A stretch of DNA of 64,000 bases. It comes from an uncultured Cohaesibacter sp. (GTDB lineage: Bacteria; Pseudomonadota; Alphaproteobacteria; Rhizobiales; Cohaesibacteraceae). Both the position numbers and the translations under genes were made by a program. Positions 47,204-55,993 of the stretch are shown piece after piece (positions within the stretch are counted from its first letter, which is position 1; each line of letters opens with the position of its first letter). The stretch is taken from positions 4,167,501 through 4,231,500 of the forward strand of contig NZ_OY821667.1 of NCBI RefSeq assembly GCF_963682185.1, in the 5' to 3' direction. The notes beneath the pieces are model-generated. The model did not search any database, was not told the origin of the DNA, and saw nothing but the letters and a program-made list of their open reading frames with translations.

Positions 47204-48601
47204 TCAGGCAGAGGCTGGATCGGTCTTTTTACCCGAAGGGACAGCCTTGACGCCCTGAACGATCTCCTCGACCTCATGGGCCACCGCTTCCATCTCATGG
47301 GCAATAGCTTCGGCTTCCTCTTCGGAGGCCGTCCAGGAACGATCCGGCGTGGTCCAGTCGCTGGTTTCCGTACGGCGATCCCACCAACGAATAGCGAGGC
47401 CAAGGCTCACGCCAACCCCGATGGCAACTGTCAAGTCCACCAGAACCGTCAGAACGAGGGTCAGAACCAATAGGAACAGATCGCTACGCTGTCCTGCAGC
47501 ATAGCTTTTCCATTTGTGTGGCTCACTCATGTTCCACGCGGTCATCATCAGAAGAGCTGCCAAAGCTGGCATCGCCAGATTGCCCGCCAGCGGTGCGGCG
47601 ATCAGCATGACAAGCAGAACCACGATGGCATGCACGATGCCGGCAACTGGCGTCTGTCCACCGGCCTTGACGTTGGTTGCCGTGCGGGCAATGGCGCCCG
47701 TAGCAGGCAGGCCCATGAAGAGCGAAGAGGCGATGTTGGCAAAGCCCTGCGCGGTCAATTCCGCATTGGGGCGATGATTGCCATCGATCATCCGGTCAGC
47801 CACCATGGCCGAAAGCAGAGATTCAACACCGGCCAGAAAGGCTATGATGAGGGCTGAAGGAAACAGTTCGACGATGCGCGCCCAACCAAGATCAGGCAGC
47901 GTCGGAACTGGCAGGCTTTGTGGCAGGGCTCCAAAGCGCGAATAGAGGGTTTCGACCGGTAGATGGAAAGCCACGATCATCAGCGAGCCAAGCGCCACAG
48001 CGACAATAAGGCCGGGAAAGCGCGGGAAGGCCTTGCGCAATCCGATGATCAGGACCAGCGTTACCATGGCCACACCAAAGGCGGGCAGGTTGAAGCTATC
48101 GCGGGCATGCCACAGGGCAGGGATCTTTTCAAGGAAATCAGCCGGAACAGACGCCAGCTTTAACCCCATAAAATCCTTAAGCTGGCTGGATGCAATGATG
48201 ATGCCGATCCCGATGGTGAAACCATTGACCACCGCTTCGGGAATAAACGCAATCAACCGGCCAACGCGGAAATAGCCCGCGAACACCAGAATGATGCCCG
48301 CCATGAAGGTCGCCAAAACAAGCCCGTCATAGCCATGCGTTGCGATTACATTGAAAACCACCACGATGAAGGCGCCGGTCGGTCCGCCGATCTGCACACG
48401 GCTACCGCCAAGCAGAGAAATGAAGAAGCCGCCAATAATCGCTGTGACCAGCCCCTTGGCCGGATCTGCACCCGATGCGATTGCAATCGCAAGGCTGAGT
48501 GGCATCGCTACCATCGCAACAGTGATCCCGGCTATGCAGTCAGAGAAAAACTGCTCACGATTATAGGTTTTACAGGTCGTAAGGATCTTTGGCTGGCGCA
48601 T
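47204..48601 (-). CDS. SulP family anion transporter without STAS domain
   Basis: 465 residues with about 12 membrane segments. Early motif MVAMPLSLAIAIASG, SRVQIGGPTGAFIVVV and GLPATGAIARTATNVKAGG match SulP permeases (sulfate, bicarbonate or other anions). The C-terminal cytoplasmic part is only a 55-residue acidic helix (EEEAEAIAHEMEAVAHEVEE) where relatives have a STAS domain. So regulation or partner binding probably differs. ATG at 48601. Substrate cannot be told from sequence; bicarbonate or sulfate are the usual ones. Confidence 0.85.
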   Translation of the reverse strand: MRQPKILTTCKTYNREQFFSDCIAGITVAMVAMPLSLAIAIASGADPAKGLVTAIIGGFFISLLGGSRVQIGGPTGAFIVVVFNVIATHGYDGLVLATFMAGIILVFAGYFRVGRLIAFIPEAVVNGFTIGIGIIIASSQLKDFMGLKLASVPADFLEKIPALWHARDSFNLPAFGVAMVTLVLIIGLRKAFPRFPGLIVAVALGSLMIVAFHLPVETLYSRFGALPQSLPVPTLPDLGWARIVELFPSALIIAFLAGVESLLSAMVADRMIDGNHRPNAELTAQGFANIASSLFMGLPATGAIARTATNVKAGGQTPVAGIVHAIVVLLVMLIAAPLAGNLAMPALAALLMMTAWNMSEPHKWKSYAAGQRSDLFLLVLTLVLTVLVDLTVAIGVGVSLGLAIRWWDRRTETSDWTTPDRSWTASEEEAEAIAHEMEAVAHEVEEIVQGVKAVPSGKKTDPASA

Positions 48602-48818
48602 AGCAATAAGCTGACTGGTACGGAGGTGGCGGATCTTGAGGTCCGTTAGAGGGAAGTCTTTTGACTATTGTCTAATAGGCTTTGTTTCAAGCCTGATTAG
48701 CTCACAGCTTCTATGCATAAATAATGTGGCTATCGCCAGTCAATCTGCACAATCGTATATGTGCATATTGGAGTCATTTTATAGAATGGGAAATAGTGGG
48801 GAAATAGGCAGGGAATGA

Positions 48819-48837
48819 GAGGCACCCTTGGTGCCTC
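48819..48837. repeat. 8-base palindrome downstream of a GNAT gene
   Basis: GAGGCACC (48819-48826) and GGTGCCTC (48830-48837) with a 3-base loop. No clear T tract. It may be a weak terminator for the GNAT gene. Its core resembles the GGTGCCTC/GAGGCACC stem in the 109-bp repeats at 20437, with the arms in reverse order. Confidence 0.5.
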
Positions 48838-48887
48838 TGGGCCTTTATCCATGAAGCCCGCAGGGCTCCATGGTTGACGCATGACCG

Positions 48888-49406
48888 TCAGGCAATCTGA
48901 CGATCATGTTCGAATTCGAGATCCATATTGTGATCGCTCAGCGAGATAGTCTTGCGGAAATGAACCCGCAGAAACTGATCACGTCCGTGAGACGGCAAGG
49001 CACGATGGGTTTCGGCAAAGCCGCGACGCGCATAAAAGCTTCTCAATTCGTCCATCACTTCCGGCGTATGCAGCCGCAGGTGAGAAAGTTCACGGGATTC
49101 AGTCAGCATTTCCAGCTCGGTCAGCATGCGCTTGCCAAGGCCTTCGCTCTGGCAATCAGGATGGACGGCAAGATAGTCGACATACAGTCCGTTGTGGGCT
49201 TCATGCAAAGCGGCAGCAGCAAGCACAGTGCCTTGCTCTTCCAAAACATACAGATTGCCGCATTGGTAAAAGTCGCGCAGGTTGGAAAAGGCATTTGCTG
49301 GCTGACCAACGCCCATGCGTTCGCCGATCGGGGCCATGGATTTGATAAAGAGTGCGCGGATCTCGGAAAGTTGGCTCGATTTGGCCAACGCAAAAGTAAG
49401 TGACAT
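48888..49406 (-). CDS. GNAT family N-acetyltransferase
   Basis: 172 residues. Core motif YVDYLAVHPDCQSEGLGKRM (acetyl-CoA binding Q-x-x-G-x-G in the form QSEGLG) and the C-terminal FYARRGFAETHR, standard for GNAT. It follows an AGGAAA site. Substrate unknown. Isolated on the minus strand. Confidence 0.85.
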   Translation of the reverse strand: MSLTFALAKSSQLSEIRALFIKSMAPIGERMGVGQPANAFSNLRDFYQCGNLYVLEEQGTVLAAAALHEAHNGLYVDYLAVHPDCQSEGLGKRMLTELEMLTESRELSHLRLHTPEVMDELRSFYARRGFAETHRALPSHGRDQFLRVHFRKTISLSDHNMDLEFEHDRQIA

Positions 49407-49674
49407 AATTTTTCCTGTTCTTGCTCCGGCGGGTCAACCCTTTCAGACATGACGCTCTGTTGCGGCGCTTGAATGAAACGGGAGCCGGACATTTGTCTAG
49501 GTCGTTTGTTTCGTCGTATAATATGCCATCAATATAGTGACGAGAAAATGACAGGCCGGAGCAACTAAGGATTTTTTCGTAATAATTACGACTAAAGTAT
49601 TAGGTATATCGTCAAATTGAAGGGCCTCCGGCACCCAGCCATGTTCGCTTTGCCGGTTTGTTCGCCTGAGAGAC

Positions 49675-51267
49675 CTATTTGCGCGGTAGGGTTATCGCAG
49701 CTTCAAGACCGCCTTTCTTGCGGTTCCTAAGGGTCACATCACCCCCATGGCTGCGAATGATCGTGCGTGTGATGGAAAGGCCCAGACCGACCCCGCCGGT
49801 CTCCAGATTGCGCGACCCCTCCACCCGGAAGAAGGGCGCAAACACCTCTTCAAGCTTTTCAGCCGGAATACCCGGGCCGTCATCGCTGACCTTGATCTCG
49901 ATATGGCGCGGGGTGGCTTGCAGCGTGAGGGAGGCACTGCCTGCATAGCGCAGCGCATTTTCCGTAAGGTTACGCAAGGCCCGCTTGAGGCTTACCTGTC
50001 GGCAAGAGAAGGTCAGATTGTCTGGCCCTTCGAACGTGACATTCTTGCCAAGCTCTTGATAATCCTCGGCCATGGAAGACATGAGGGCGGCCAGATTGAC
50101 GTCCCGCGTTTCTTCTTTGCTGGCATCTTCGCGCGCAAAGGCAAGCACGGCGTCGGTCATCGCCTGCATTTCCTCCAAGGTCTCCTGAAGCTTCTCCCGC
50201 ATCTCGTCATCGTCGATGAATTCGGTTCTGAGCCGCAAGGTCGTGATCGGCGTGCGCAAGTCATGGCTGACGGCTGCGAGCATCCGGGTACGATCTTGCA
50301 CAAAGCGCATGAGCCGTTCCTGCATGGCGTTGAAGGCGCTGATTGTGCCTCGAATTTCGGTTGGGCCTTCTTCTTTTAGTGGCGCGATGGCCTCTCCGCG
50401 TCCCAACTTGCGCGATGCGCTCTCCAACTCCCGCAAGGGAGCCGTAAGCTTGCGAACGATGAGAATGACCACAGCAATGATCAACACAGCTGTGACGGTA
50501 AGAGAAATAAGGAACGGGCGCCCCCACTTGTCTGGTGGGGCGGGCAATTCAGATTTGGCAATCAGCCATTTGCCACTGTCCAGGGGTACCGCGATCTTCA
50601 TATCCTGTGTCATGATTGGGTCGCGTAATTGCCGCCATGGCGGGGGGCGGTCATTCCAATTCCGCCGATGGCGATAAAGCCTGTCCTTTTCGTCCGTCGA
50701 TTCCCGGCTATTCATCATGCGCCCGCTTGGGGGAGGTGCATCTACAAGGGGGGCGTCATCAACCGGGTTACGCTCTCTGGGCGGCATGAGAAACCGATCG
50801 GTTGGCAGTTTGCTAAAGCGCACCGTGTTCTCTGCGAGCCCGGCACGGCGTTCCAGCCGATGGGCAAGCCCGGCTTCCGTACTGCCTTCGGCAGGCAATG
50901 ACAGATTGGTTGTGTCTGTCAGATCAAAGCGGATACCCCGCCCTTCTGCTGCATCAAGAAACCGGGCATGCAGGGTCATGTCGGTCTGGTTGAGCACACG
51001 CACAACCGAGGCCGTCCGGTCCAGAATCTGACCACGAGTCGCAGCCAGTGTGATATTCTTTCGCTCAAAGGCAAACATCATGATCGAGATGGCTTGCGCC
51101 AGCACAAGGGCAATCATCAACGCAGCAATCAATTGCCCTGCCAATGTCCGCGGCCAAAGGTGAAAGCCAGATCTGACGGACCTTTTTGCTTTGGCAAAAG
51201 CAGTACCCAAGGATTTGGTATTCAGCTTCGGCTTTTGCGGTGCGCCCGGTCCTGATGCGTGGGTCAA
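49675..51267 (-). CDS. EnvZ-type sensor histidine kinase
   Basis: 530 residues. TM1 about 45-66, a periplasmic sensor of 185 residues, TM2 about 252-271, HAMP, then the HisKA box AAVSHDLRTPITTLRLR (phospho-His about residue 335), and HATPase with NLTENALRYA (N box), SDDGPGIP (G1) and GGVGLGLSI (G2). The start is a TTG at 51267 that overlaps the regulator stop (TTGA), with GGAGGGGG just upstream, so translation is coupled. Ligand unknown; the divergent EF-hand genes are possible targets. Confidence 0.92.
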   Translation of the reverse strand: MTHASGPGAPQKPKLNTKSLGTAFAKAKRSVRSGFHLWPRTLAGQLIAALMIALVLAQAISIMMFAFERKNITLAATRGQILDRTASVVRVLNQTDMTLHARFLDAAEGRGIRFDLTDTTNLSLPAEGSTEAGLAHRLERRAGLAENTVRFSKLPTDRFLMPPRERNPVDDAPLVDAPPPSGRMMNSRESTDEKDRLYRHRRNWNDRPPPWRQLRDPIMTQDMKIAVPLDSGKWLIAKSELPAPPDKWGRPFLISLTVTAVLIIAVVILIVRKLTAPLRELESASRKLGRGEAIAPLKEEGPTEIRGTISAFNAMQERLMRFVQDRTRMLAAVSHDLRTPITTLRLRTEFIDDDEMREKLQETLEEMQAMTDAVLAFAREDASKEETRDVNLAALMSSMAEDYQELGKNVTFEGPDNLTFSCRQVSLKRALRNLTENALRYAGSASLTLQATPRHIEIKVSDDGPGIPAEKLEEVFAPFFRVEGSRNLETGGVGLGLSITRTIIRSHGGDVTLRNRKKGGLEAAITLPRK

Positions 51268-52031
51268 GAAGCCCCCTCCTCATCAGCTTGATCGAAGGGG
51301 GCGTCCTCCACTTTGCCAGTCACCTTTGCGGTGAAAACATAGCCACCGCCGCGCACGGTCTTGATCATCTTCGGAATTTTGGGATCTTCCTCAATCTTTT
51401 TGCGCAAGCGAGAGACCTGATTGTCTATCGAGCGATCGAAAATCTGTGCCGTGCGGCCCGAGGTGAGATCGAGCAACTGATCGCGAGAGAGCACCATGGT
51501 CGGGCGCTTTAGGAAAGTAATCAGCAGACGGTAGTCTGCCGCGCTCAGCGGCACAGTGACACCATCCGGGCTGACCAATTCGCGCTGATGCACATAGAGT
51601 GTCCATTCGTCAAAGGTCAGGACTTCCGGCTCATCGGGTTTTTCTGCCTCGCGCGGCATGGATTGACTGCGCCGCAGCACAGACTTGATGCGCGCTAGAA
51701 GCTCGCGTGGATTGAAAGGTTTGGTCAGATAGTCGTCAGCCCCGATTTCGAGACCGATAATGCGGTCTGTTTCTTCGCCAAGGGCAGTGAGCAGAATAAC
51801 CGGTATATTCTCATTCTCACGCACATAGCGGCAGAGCGTCAGGCCGTCTTCTCCTGGCATCATCACATCCAACACGATGAGATCAATCGCCGCCGTTTTG
51901 AGAATCTGGCGCATTTTGCCACCGCCATCAGCATCACTCACCCGGAAGCCATTCTTTGAGAGATATTTCGACAACAACTCGCGAATGTCCCGATGATCAT
52001 CCACCACTAGAATATGGGCTGATTGTTCCAT
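51264..52031 (-). CDS. OmpR-family response regulator
   Basis: 255 residues. Receiver domain (1-120) with acidic pair D11/D12, phosphoacceptor D55 (LIVLDVMMPG) and K104 (DYLTKPFNPRE); C-terminal winged helix (about 140-240) ending FDRSIDNQVSRLRKKIEED and VRGGGYVF, typical of OmpR. It pairs with the kinase at 49675. The divergent gap to 52458 contains the first of two GGCCAAT palindromes, so the EF-hand genes are candidate targets. It opens the operon. Confidence 0.94.
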   Translation of the reverse strand: MEQSAHILVVDDHRDIRELLSKYLSKNGFRVSDADGGGKMRQILKTAAIDLIVLDVMMPGEDGLTLCRYVRENENIPVILLTALGEETDRIIGLEIGADDYLTKPFNPRELLARIKSVLRRSQSMPREAEKPDEPEVLTFDEWTLYVHQRELVSPDGVTVPLSAADYRLLITFLKRPTMVLSRDQLLDLTSGRTAQIFDRSIDNQVSRLRKKIEEDPKIPKMIKTVRGGGYVFTAKVTGKVEDAPFDQADEEGAS

Positions 52032-52457
52032 GAGCGTATTCTCCGTTGCCTTCTGGCGCCTTTGTTCGCAGTTGTTTTATCGTCTCAAGCTGTACGCAAG
52101 TCTCTATCGATATATCAGTATGGCGACATCCTATAGCAATAATCAGATATCACGAAATTTGTTGCTGTGCAGAAAAAGTTACGTGTTTTTTCAAACACTA
52201 ACGAAGGAAATTGTAACTAAATGTATCAGCCTCCAAAAGCGATACATTGGGCGACACTCTGCCATTTTTTGGCGATGGCTTTAGGCGGAAATGCTCCTAT
52301 CTTACAATCATCGAGAGCGAGAAAATAAACGACTAACGATAGCGCCTCTCGACCCCGAACCGGCCCTGCGCACTCTACAGGGCTTAACTGAACTGTAGGA
52401 TGAACAAGGCTCTGCGGCCAATGAGGAATGGGCCATATGAGACAAGAGGAAAATAGA
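52032..52457. other. divergent region between response regulator and EF-hand protein
   Basis: About 425 bases. It contains promoters for both directions and the imperfect palindrome GGCCAATGAGGAATGGGCC (52416-52434), 23 bases before the EF-hand gene start. No further gene. Confidence 0.5.
52416..52434. promoter_or_regulatory. GGCCAAT palindrome, copy 1
   Basis: GGCCAAT-GAGGA-ATGGGCC: 7-base arms with one mismatch. The same element, perfect, stands at 54103-54121 ahead of the second EF-hand gene. Shared placement before two paralogues suggests a common regulator or leader hairpin. Function inferred. Confidence 0.6.
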
Positions 52458-53693
52458 ATGAACAGTTTTACCAAAATTGCTTTGACTGTAGCCCTGATTG
52501 GCGGGGTATCTGCAACAGCTCTGAGTGTTAACAGCGCTTCGGCTAAAGGATGGAACAACGGTCGCACCATGGGCCCTGCGCAGGCTCAGCCTTTTCACGG
52601 TCCCCGTGGCATGCTGGATCTGAAAGCCATCGACACCGATCAGGACGGCGCCATTACCAAGGATGAATTCTCTGCTTCCATGGACAAGAAAATCAGCGAT
52701 AACGACACCGACGGCGATGATGCCGTGTCGCTGGAAGAGTTCCAGAAAGAGTGGATGGCCATGACCAAAGATCGCATGGTGAGGACCTTCCAGTTCTTTG
52801 ATCGCGATGGTGATGGCAAGGTAACCCTTGAAGAATTCACCGATCCGGCAGAGGCTCGCTTTGATCGCCTCGATGTCAATCATGATGGCAAAGTGGATGC
52901 CTCTGACCGCAAGGCCATGCGCAACAAGGGGCCACGTCCCGATTTTGGTAAACGCGGCTTTGGCCATCATGGTCATGGTATGAAAGGTCCGCAAGGTGGC
53001 CCTCAGGGTGGCATGATGGGCGGCATGATGGGCGGCATGATGGGTGGCCCGCGTGGCGGCCAGTTCCAGCAGGGCCAGTTTGGTCCGCAAGGCGGTCCTC
53101 AGGGTGGCATGATGGGTGGCCCGCGTGGCGGCCAGTTCCAGCAGGGCCAGTTTGGTCCGCAAGGCGGTCCTCAGGGTGGCATGATGGGCGGTCCGCGTGG
53201 CGGCCAGTTCCAGCAGGGTCAGTTTGGTCCGCAAGGCGGTCCTCAGGGCGGCATGATGGGTGGTCCGCGCGGCGGTCAGTTCCAGCAGGGCCAGTTTGGT
53301 CCACAAGGCGGTCCTCAGGGTGGCATGATGGGTGGCCCACGTGGCGGTCAGTTCCAGCAGGGCCAGTTTGGTCCGCAAGGTGGTCCTCAGGGTGGCATGA
53401 TGGGTGGTCCGCGTGGCGGTCAGTTCCAGCAGGGCCAGTTTGGTCCGCAAGGTGGTCCCCAGGGTGGCATGATGGGTGGTCCGCGTGGCGGCCAGTTCCA
53501 GCAGGGCCAGTTCGGTCCGCAAGGTGGTCCTCAGGGCGGCATGATGGGTGGCCCGCGTGGCGGCCAGTTCCAGCCAGCTCCGGCACCGCAGATGGCCCCG
53601 ACAGCAGCGCCTCAGGCTCCTGAAGCTCAGCCTGCCCCTGATCATGCAGCAGATGCAGCGCCAAAGCTTCCACCTGTTGCCATGGTCAAGTAA
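52458..53693 (+). CDS. secreted EF-hand protein with 24-residue tandem repeats
   Basis: 411 residues. Signal peptide 1-28 (ending SASA). Residues about 55-155 hold four EF-hand-like loops (DTDQDGAITKDE, DTDGDDAVSLEE, DRDGDGKVTLEE, DVNHDGKVDASD). Then a low-complexity half: seven near-identical 24-residue units, QFGPQGGPQGG then MMGGPRGGQFQQG, running from 53079 to about 53582 after a divergent MMGGMMGG start, and a Pro/Ala tail. A periplasmic or secreted calcium-binding protein, possibly metal-binding through Met/Gln. AGAGGAAAATAGA precedes the ATG. Paralogue of the gene at 54146. Confidence 0.9.
   Translation: MNSFTKIALTVALIGGVSATALSVNSASAKGWNNGRTMGPAQAQPFHGPRGMLDLKAIDTDQDGAITKDEFSASMDKKISDNDTDGDDAVSLEEFQKEWMAMTKDRMVRTFQFFDRDGDGKVTLEEFTDPAEARFDRLDVNHDGKVDASDRKAMRNKGPRPDFGKRGFGHHGHGMKGPQGGPQGGMMGGMMGGMMGGPRGGQFQQGQFGPQGGPQGGMMGGPRGGQFQQGQFGPQGGPQGGMMGGPRGGQFQQGQFGPQGGPQGGMMGGPRGGQFQQGQFGPQGGPQGGMMGGPRGGQFQQGQFGPQGGPQGGMMGGPRGGQFQQGQFGPQGGPQGGMMGGPRGGQFQQGQFGPQGGPQGGMMGGPRGGQFQPAPAPQMAPTAAPQAPEAQPAPDHAADAAPKLPPVAMVK
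53079..53582 (+). repeat. seven 72-bp tandem repeats inside an EF-hand gene
   Basis: 72-base units encoding F-G-P-Q-G-G-P-Q-G-G-M-M-G-G-P-R-G-G-Q-F and four more residues. Differences among units are mainly third-base changes (e.g. GGC/GGT, CCG/CCA), so the protein sequence is kept. The unit length is a multiple of three, so copy-number change would not break the frame. Confidence 0.92.
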
Positions 53694-53729
53694 CAGGCAA
53701 GTAGGAAAATACATAACCAGCCAACAAAA

Positions 53730-53825
53730 AGACCGGCAGCATGATACTGCCGGTCTGATAAATGACTCATCTGCTTTATCCCCGTGGTCCGGCATGATTC
53801 ATGCTCGTGGCCGCGGGGCTTTTTT
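53730..53825 (+). terminator. two hairpins ending the repeat protein gene
   Basis: AGACCGGCAG (53730-53739) and CTGCCGGTCT (53747-53756) make a first 10-base stem. A second, long imperfect stem from CCCCGTGG (53780) to CGCGGGG (53818) runs into TTTTTT (53820-53825). The second is a typical intrinsic terminator. Confidence 0.8.
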
Positions 53826-54102
53826 GTCATTGGCTTATTTTCTGCCTTCAGGCAGAGGTGCTCTCATTGCCAGAACTGGGCTTCATGAAGTGGATAAGGC
53901 GAGAAAAGTGTAACGCTCTGTAACATGGCAAATCGCCGATACAAAAGACGACAAAACTCCCGGTTTTCTCCCTAAAAATGGACTATTTTGAGAGCATATA
54001 CAAACATATCGGACGGGTTGGCACGATGCCAGTTGATCCGACAATGAAGAAGGAACCCCCGCAGTCGCAAGATGCGCTCGGGATCTGGTGATTGGAACTG
54101 AA

Positions 54103-54121
54103 GGCCAATGAGGAATTGGCC
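54103..54121. promoter_or_regulatory. GGCCAAT palindrome, copy 2
   Basis: GGCCAAT-GAGGA-ATTGGCC, perfect 7-base arms with a 5-base centre, 24 bases before the second EF-hand start. Copy 1 (52416-52434) differs in a single arm base. Confidence 0.6.
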
Positions 54122-54145
54122 CAAATCGGGTAGAGGATGAGCAAG

Positions 54146-54802
54146 ATGAAAAATGCAACGAAAATTGCACTCGCAGTTGCACTGGTCGCAGGACTGTCTG
54201 CAACGTCAATGGCTGTTCACACGGCTTCCGCTGGTGGTTGGGGCTATGGCTGGAACAACAATCAGCAGGACGGCAACTGGATGGGCCGGGGTGGCGGCAT
54301 GATGCGTGGTGGCTATAACAGAGGCCCTCGCGGTGGCATGATGGGCCCTGGGATGATGGGCCCTGGCATGATGGGGGGCGGTGCCATGGGAGGAGCGATG
54401 ATGCTCCAGCAGTTCGACGCCAACAATGACGGCGCCCTGACCAAGGAAGAAATCGACACCGGCTTTGACAAGAAAGTCGCAGAGAATGACAAGGATGGCG
54501 ATAACGCTATCAATCTGGAAGAATTCAAGGCCGAATGGCTCAAACTGACCCAGAACCGCATGGCCCGTGGCTTCCAGTTCATGGATAGCGATGCCGATGG
54601 CAAGATCACGCCTGCTGAACTGAAGGCTCATGCCAACCAGATGTTTGCTTTCATGGACAGCAACAATGACGGTAAGATCGATCAGAATGATGGTCCACGG
54701 CGCGGCATGGGCTATGGTCGCGGCGGTGGCCCACGCTTCATGCAGGCTCCAGCGGCAGCGCCTGCTGCACCGGCTCCGGCGGATAGCGACAGCGCCCAAT
54801 AA
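54146..54802 (+). CDS. secreted EF-hand protein with Gly/Met-rich segment
   Basis: 218 residues, paralogous to the protein at 52458. Signal peptide 1-29 (ending TASA). A glycine/methionine stretch (GGMMGPGMMGPGMMGGGAMGG) precedes four EF-hand loops (DANNDGALTKEE, DKDGDNAINLEE, DSDADGKITPAE, DSNNDGKIDQND), then an Ala/Pro tail. Here the Met/Gly-rich part comes before the EF-hands rather than after them. Start ATG 54146 is favoured over 54137 because GAGG is too close to the latter. Shares the GGCCAAT palindrome upstream. Confidence 0.88.
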   Translation: MKNATKIALAVALVAGLSATSMAVHTASAGGWGYGWNNNQQDGNWMGRGGGMMRGGYNRGPRGGMMGPGMMGPGMMGGGAMGGAMMLQQFDANNDGALTKEEIDTGFDKKVAENDKDGDNAINLEEFKAEWLKLTQNRMARGFQFMDSDADGKITPAELKAHANQMFAFMDSNNDGKIDQNDGPRRGMGYGRGGGPRFMQAPAAAPAAPAPADSDSAQ

Positions 54803-54848
54803 GAGCCACTCTGACCTTCATATCATACGCATCAAACGATGCTGCCTG

Positions 54849-54873
54849 CTGCCCCTCGGGGCAGTGGGTTTTT
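54849..54873 (+). terminator. terminator after the second EF-hand gene
   Basis: CTGCCCC (54849-54855) and GGGGCAG (54858-54864) with a TC loop, then TGGGTTTTTT. Intrinsic terminator on plus. Confidence 0.8.
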
Positions 54874-54928
54874 TATTGACGGATTGGCAGGAAAAGAGCG
54901 CCCCTGAGCGCTCATACGAGAGACTGCT

Positions 54929-55420
54929 TCAGTCTACGTCTTTGGCATCAAGCCGGAAACCGAATTCCCAGCTTTCGGACACATCGCCCAGAAACCGCTC
55001 TACCGGCACCTTTTGAAAGCCGATCTTCTCGTAGAAGGCATGGCCTTCCAGAAATCGCGTATCGCTCCATAGCCGAATGGCCTTGCCTTCGCGCTTGTCC
55101 ACCAGATCTGTCGCCAGATTGAACATGGACCAAGCCAGTCCCTGTCCGCGCGCTTCCTTGGCGACATAGACCTTGTGCAGCTCGAATAGGCCGGGGGTGA
55201 GGGATTCGGCCACTGCCAGCGAGCCGACAATCACGCCATCCTGCTCGGCTACCCAGATCTGACCACCCATGGCAGCATAATAGCTGGAAGGATGCTCAAG
55301 CTCGGGATATTCCTCATCGACGAAATGACAATTCTCATAATCGGCAAACACCGAAGCGATCAGCTTGCCAATCGCTGGGCCATCTTCATCGGTCGCAGAG
55401 CGGATCAGGGCATAACTCAT
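54929..55420 (-). CDS. GNAT family N-acetyltransferase
   Basis: 163 residues. Core VYVAKEARGQGLAWSMF (R-G-Q-G-L-A acetyl-CoA loop) and FYEKIGFQKV at the C-terminus, a clean GNAT pattern. ATG at 55420. Substrate unknown. It is convergent with the second EF-hand gene. Confidence 0.85.
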   Translation of the reverse strand: MSYALIRSATDEDGPAIGKLIASVFADYENCHFVDEEYPELEHPSSYYAAMGGQIWVAEQDGVIVGSLAVAESLTPGLFELHKVYVAKEARGQGLAWSMFNLATDLVDKREGKAIRLWSDTRFLEGHAFYEKIGFQKVPVERFLGDVSESWEFGFRLDAKDVD

Positions 55421-55528
55421 GGCTGTGTCTCTCTCGGTCTTTAGGCTTTTATGCCTACTCGCTTATGGGGATTAGGAAGCCTTGAAAAGCCTTCCCTTGC
55501 TGGCGGCATTCTTTGCCACAGAACGCAG

Positions 55529-55795
55529 TTAGCGGTAGATGGCAATGCCAATGCCGTTGCGGCGTGCCTGATCGACGATCTCGGCGATTGCCGGATCTGC
55601 GATATCCCCCTGCGGGCGCAAAACACGCGACACAGTAATGAAATTATAGCCAGCCTTGATCAGCACCTGCTTTGCGGTTTCTCTGGCGAAACCAGCATGT
55701 TCGCTCTCAATAGCCACAATGAAGTTGCGGCGCTGCGGTTGCGTTTGCGGCGGCTTGGGGGCTTCACTTGCCCGACCCTGAACACAGAAGATCAT
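55529..55795 (-). CDS. hypothetical protein of 88 residues
   Basis: Unrecognised. From the ATG at 55795: MIFCVQGRASEAPKPPQTQP, then a compact alpha/beta stretch (RNFIVAIESEHAGFARETAK, VLIKAGYNFITVSRVL). AAAGAGA precedes the start; a longer frame to 55867 is possible. No motif points to function. Isolated on minus. Confidence 0.5.
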   Translation of the reverse strand: MIFCVQGRASEAPKPPQTQPQRRNFIVAIESEHAGFARETAKQVLIKAGYNFITVSRVLRPQGDIADPAIAEIVDQARRNGIGIAIYR

Positions 55796-55993
55796 GCGCT
55801 TGTCTCTTTCAATCCCAACAGCCTCGACTCTTAATGGCGTAGACGCTCCATGTCGAGATATTATCAATAATTATGTCATAGAAGACGGGGATGACCGATA
55901 TAACGCGCCCAAAATTGCCCGAAGCTGTTCAGAAACGCCTTTGACAGCGCTTTGAGCAATTCATGGGATCAGGGCTTGAGTTGGAGGTGTGAA

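Larger units (their letters stand above)
53694..54145. other. intergenic region between two EF-hand genes
   Basis: About 450 bases. Two hairpins end the first gene, then about 270 bases carry the promoter of the second, including the palindrome at 54103-54121. No gene. Confidence 0.5.

Noticed and set aside
52308..53795. Long minus-strand frame (495 codons) opposite the EF-hand gene, and another at 52876-53673
   Set aside because: The 72-base coding repeat keeps several frames open by accident; the minus-strand products are His/Thr- or Gly/Asp-repetitive artefacts of the plus-strand gene.
54010..54030. Possible sigma-54 -24/-12 promoter before the second EF-hand gene
   Set aside because: TTGGCAC is present but the second element at the required spacing is GT rather than GC, so the consensus fails.
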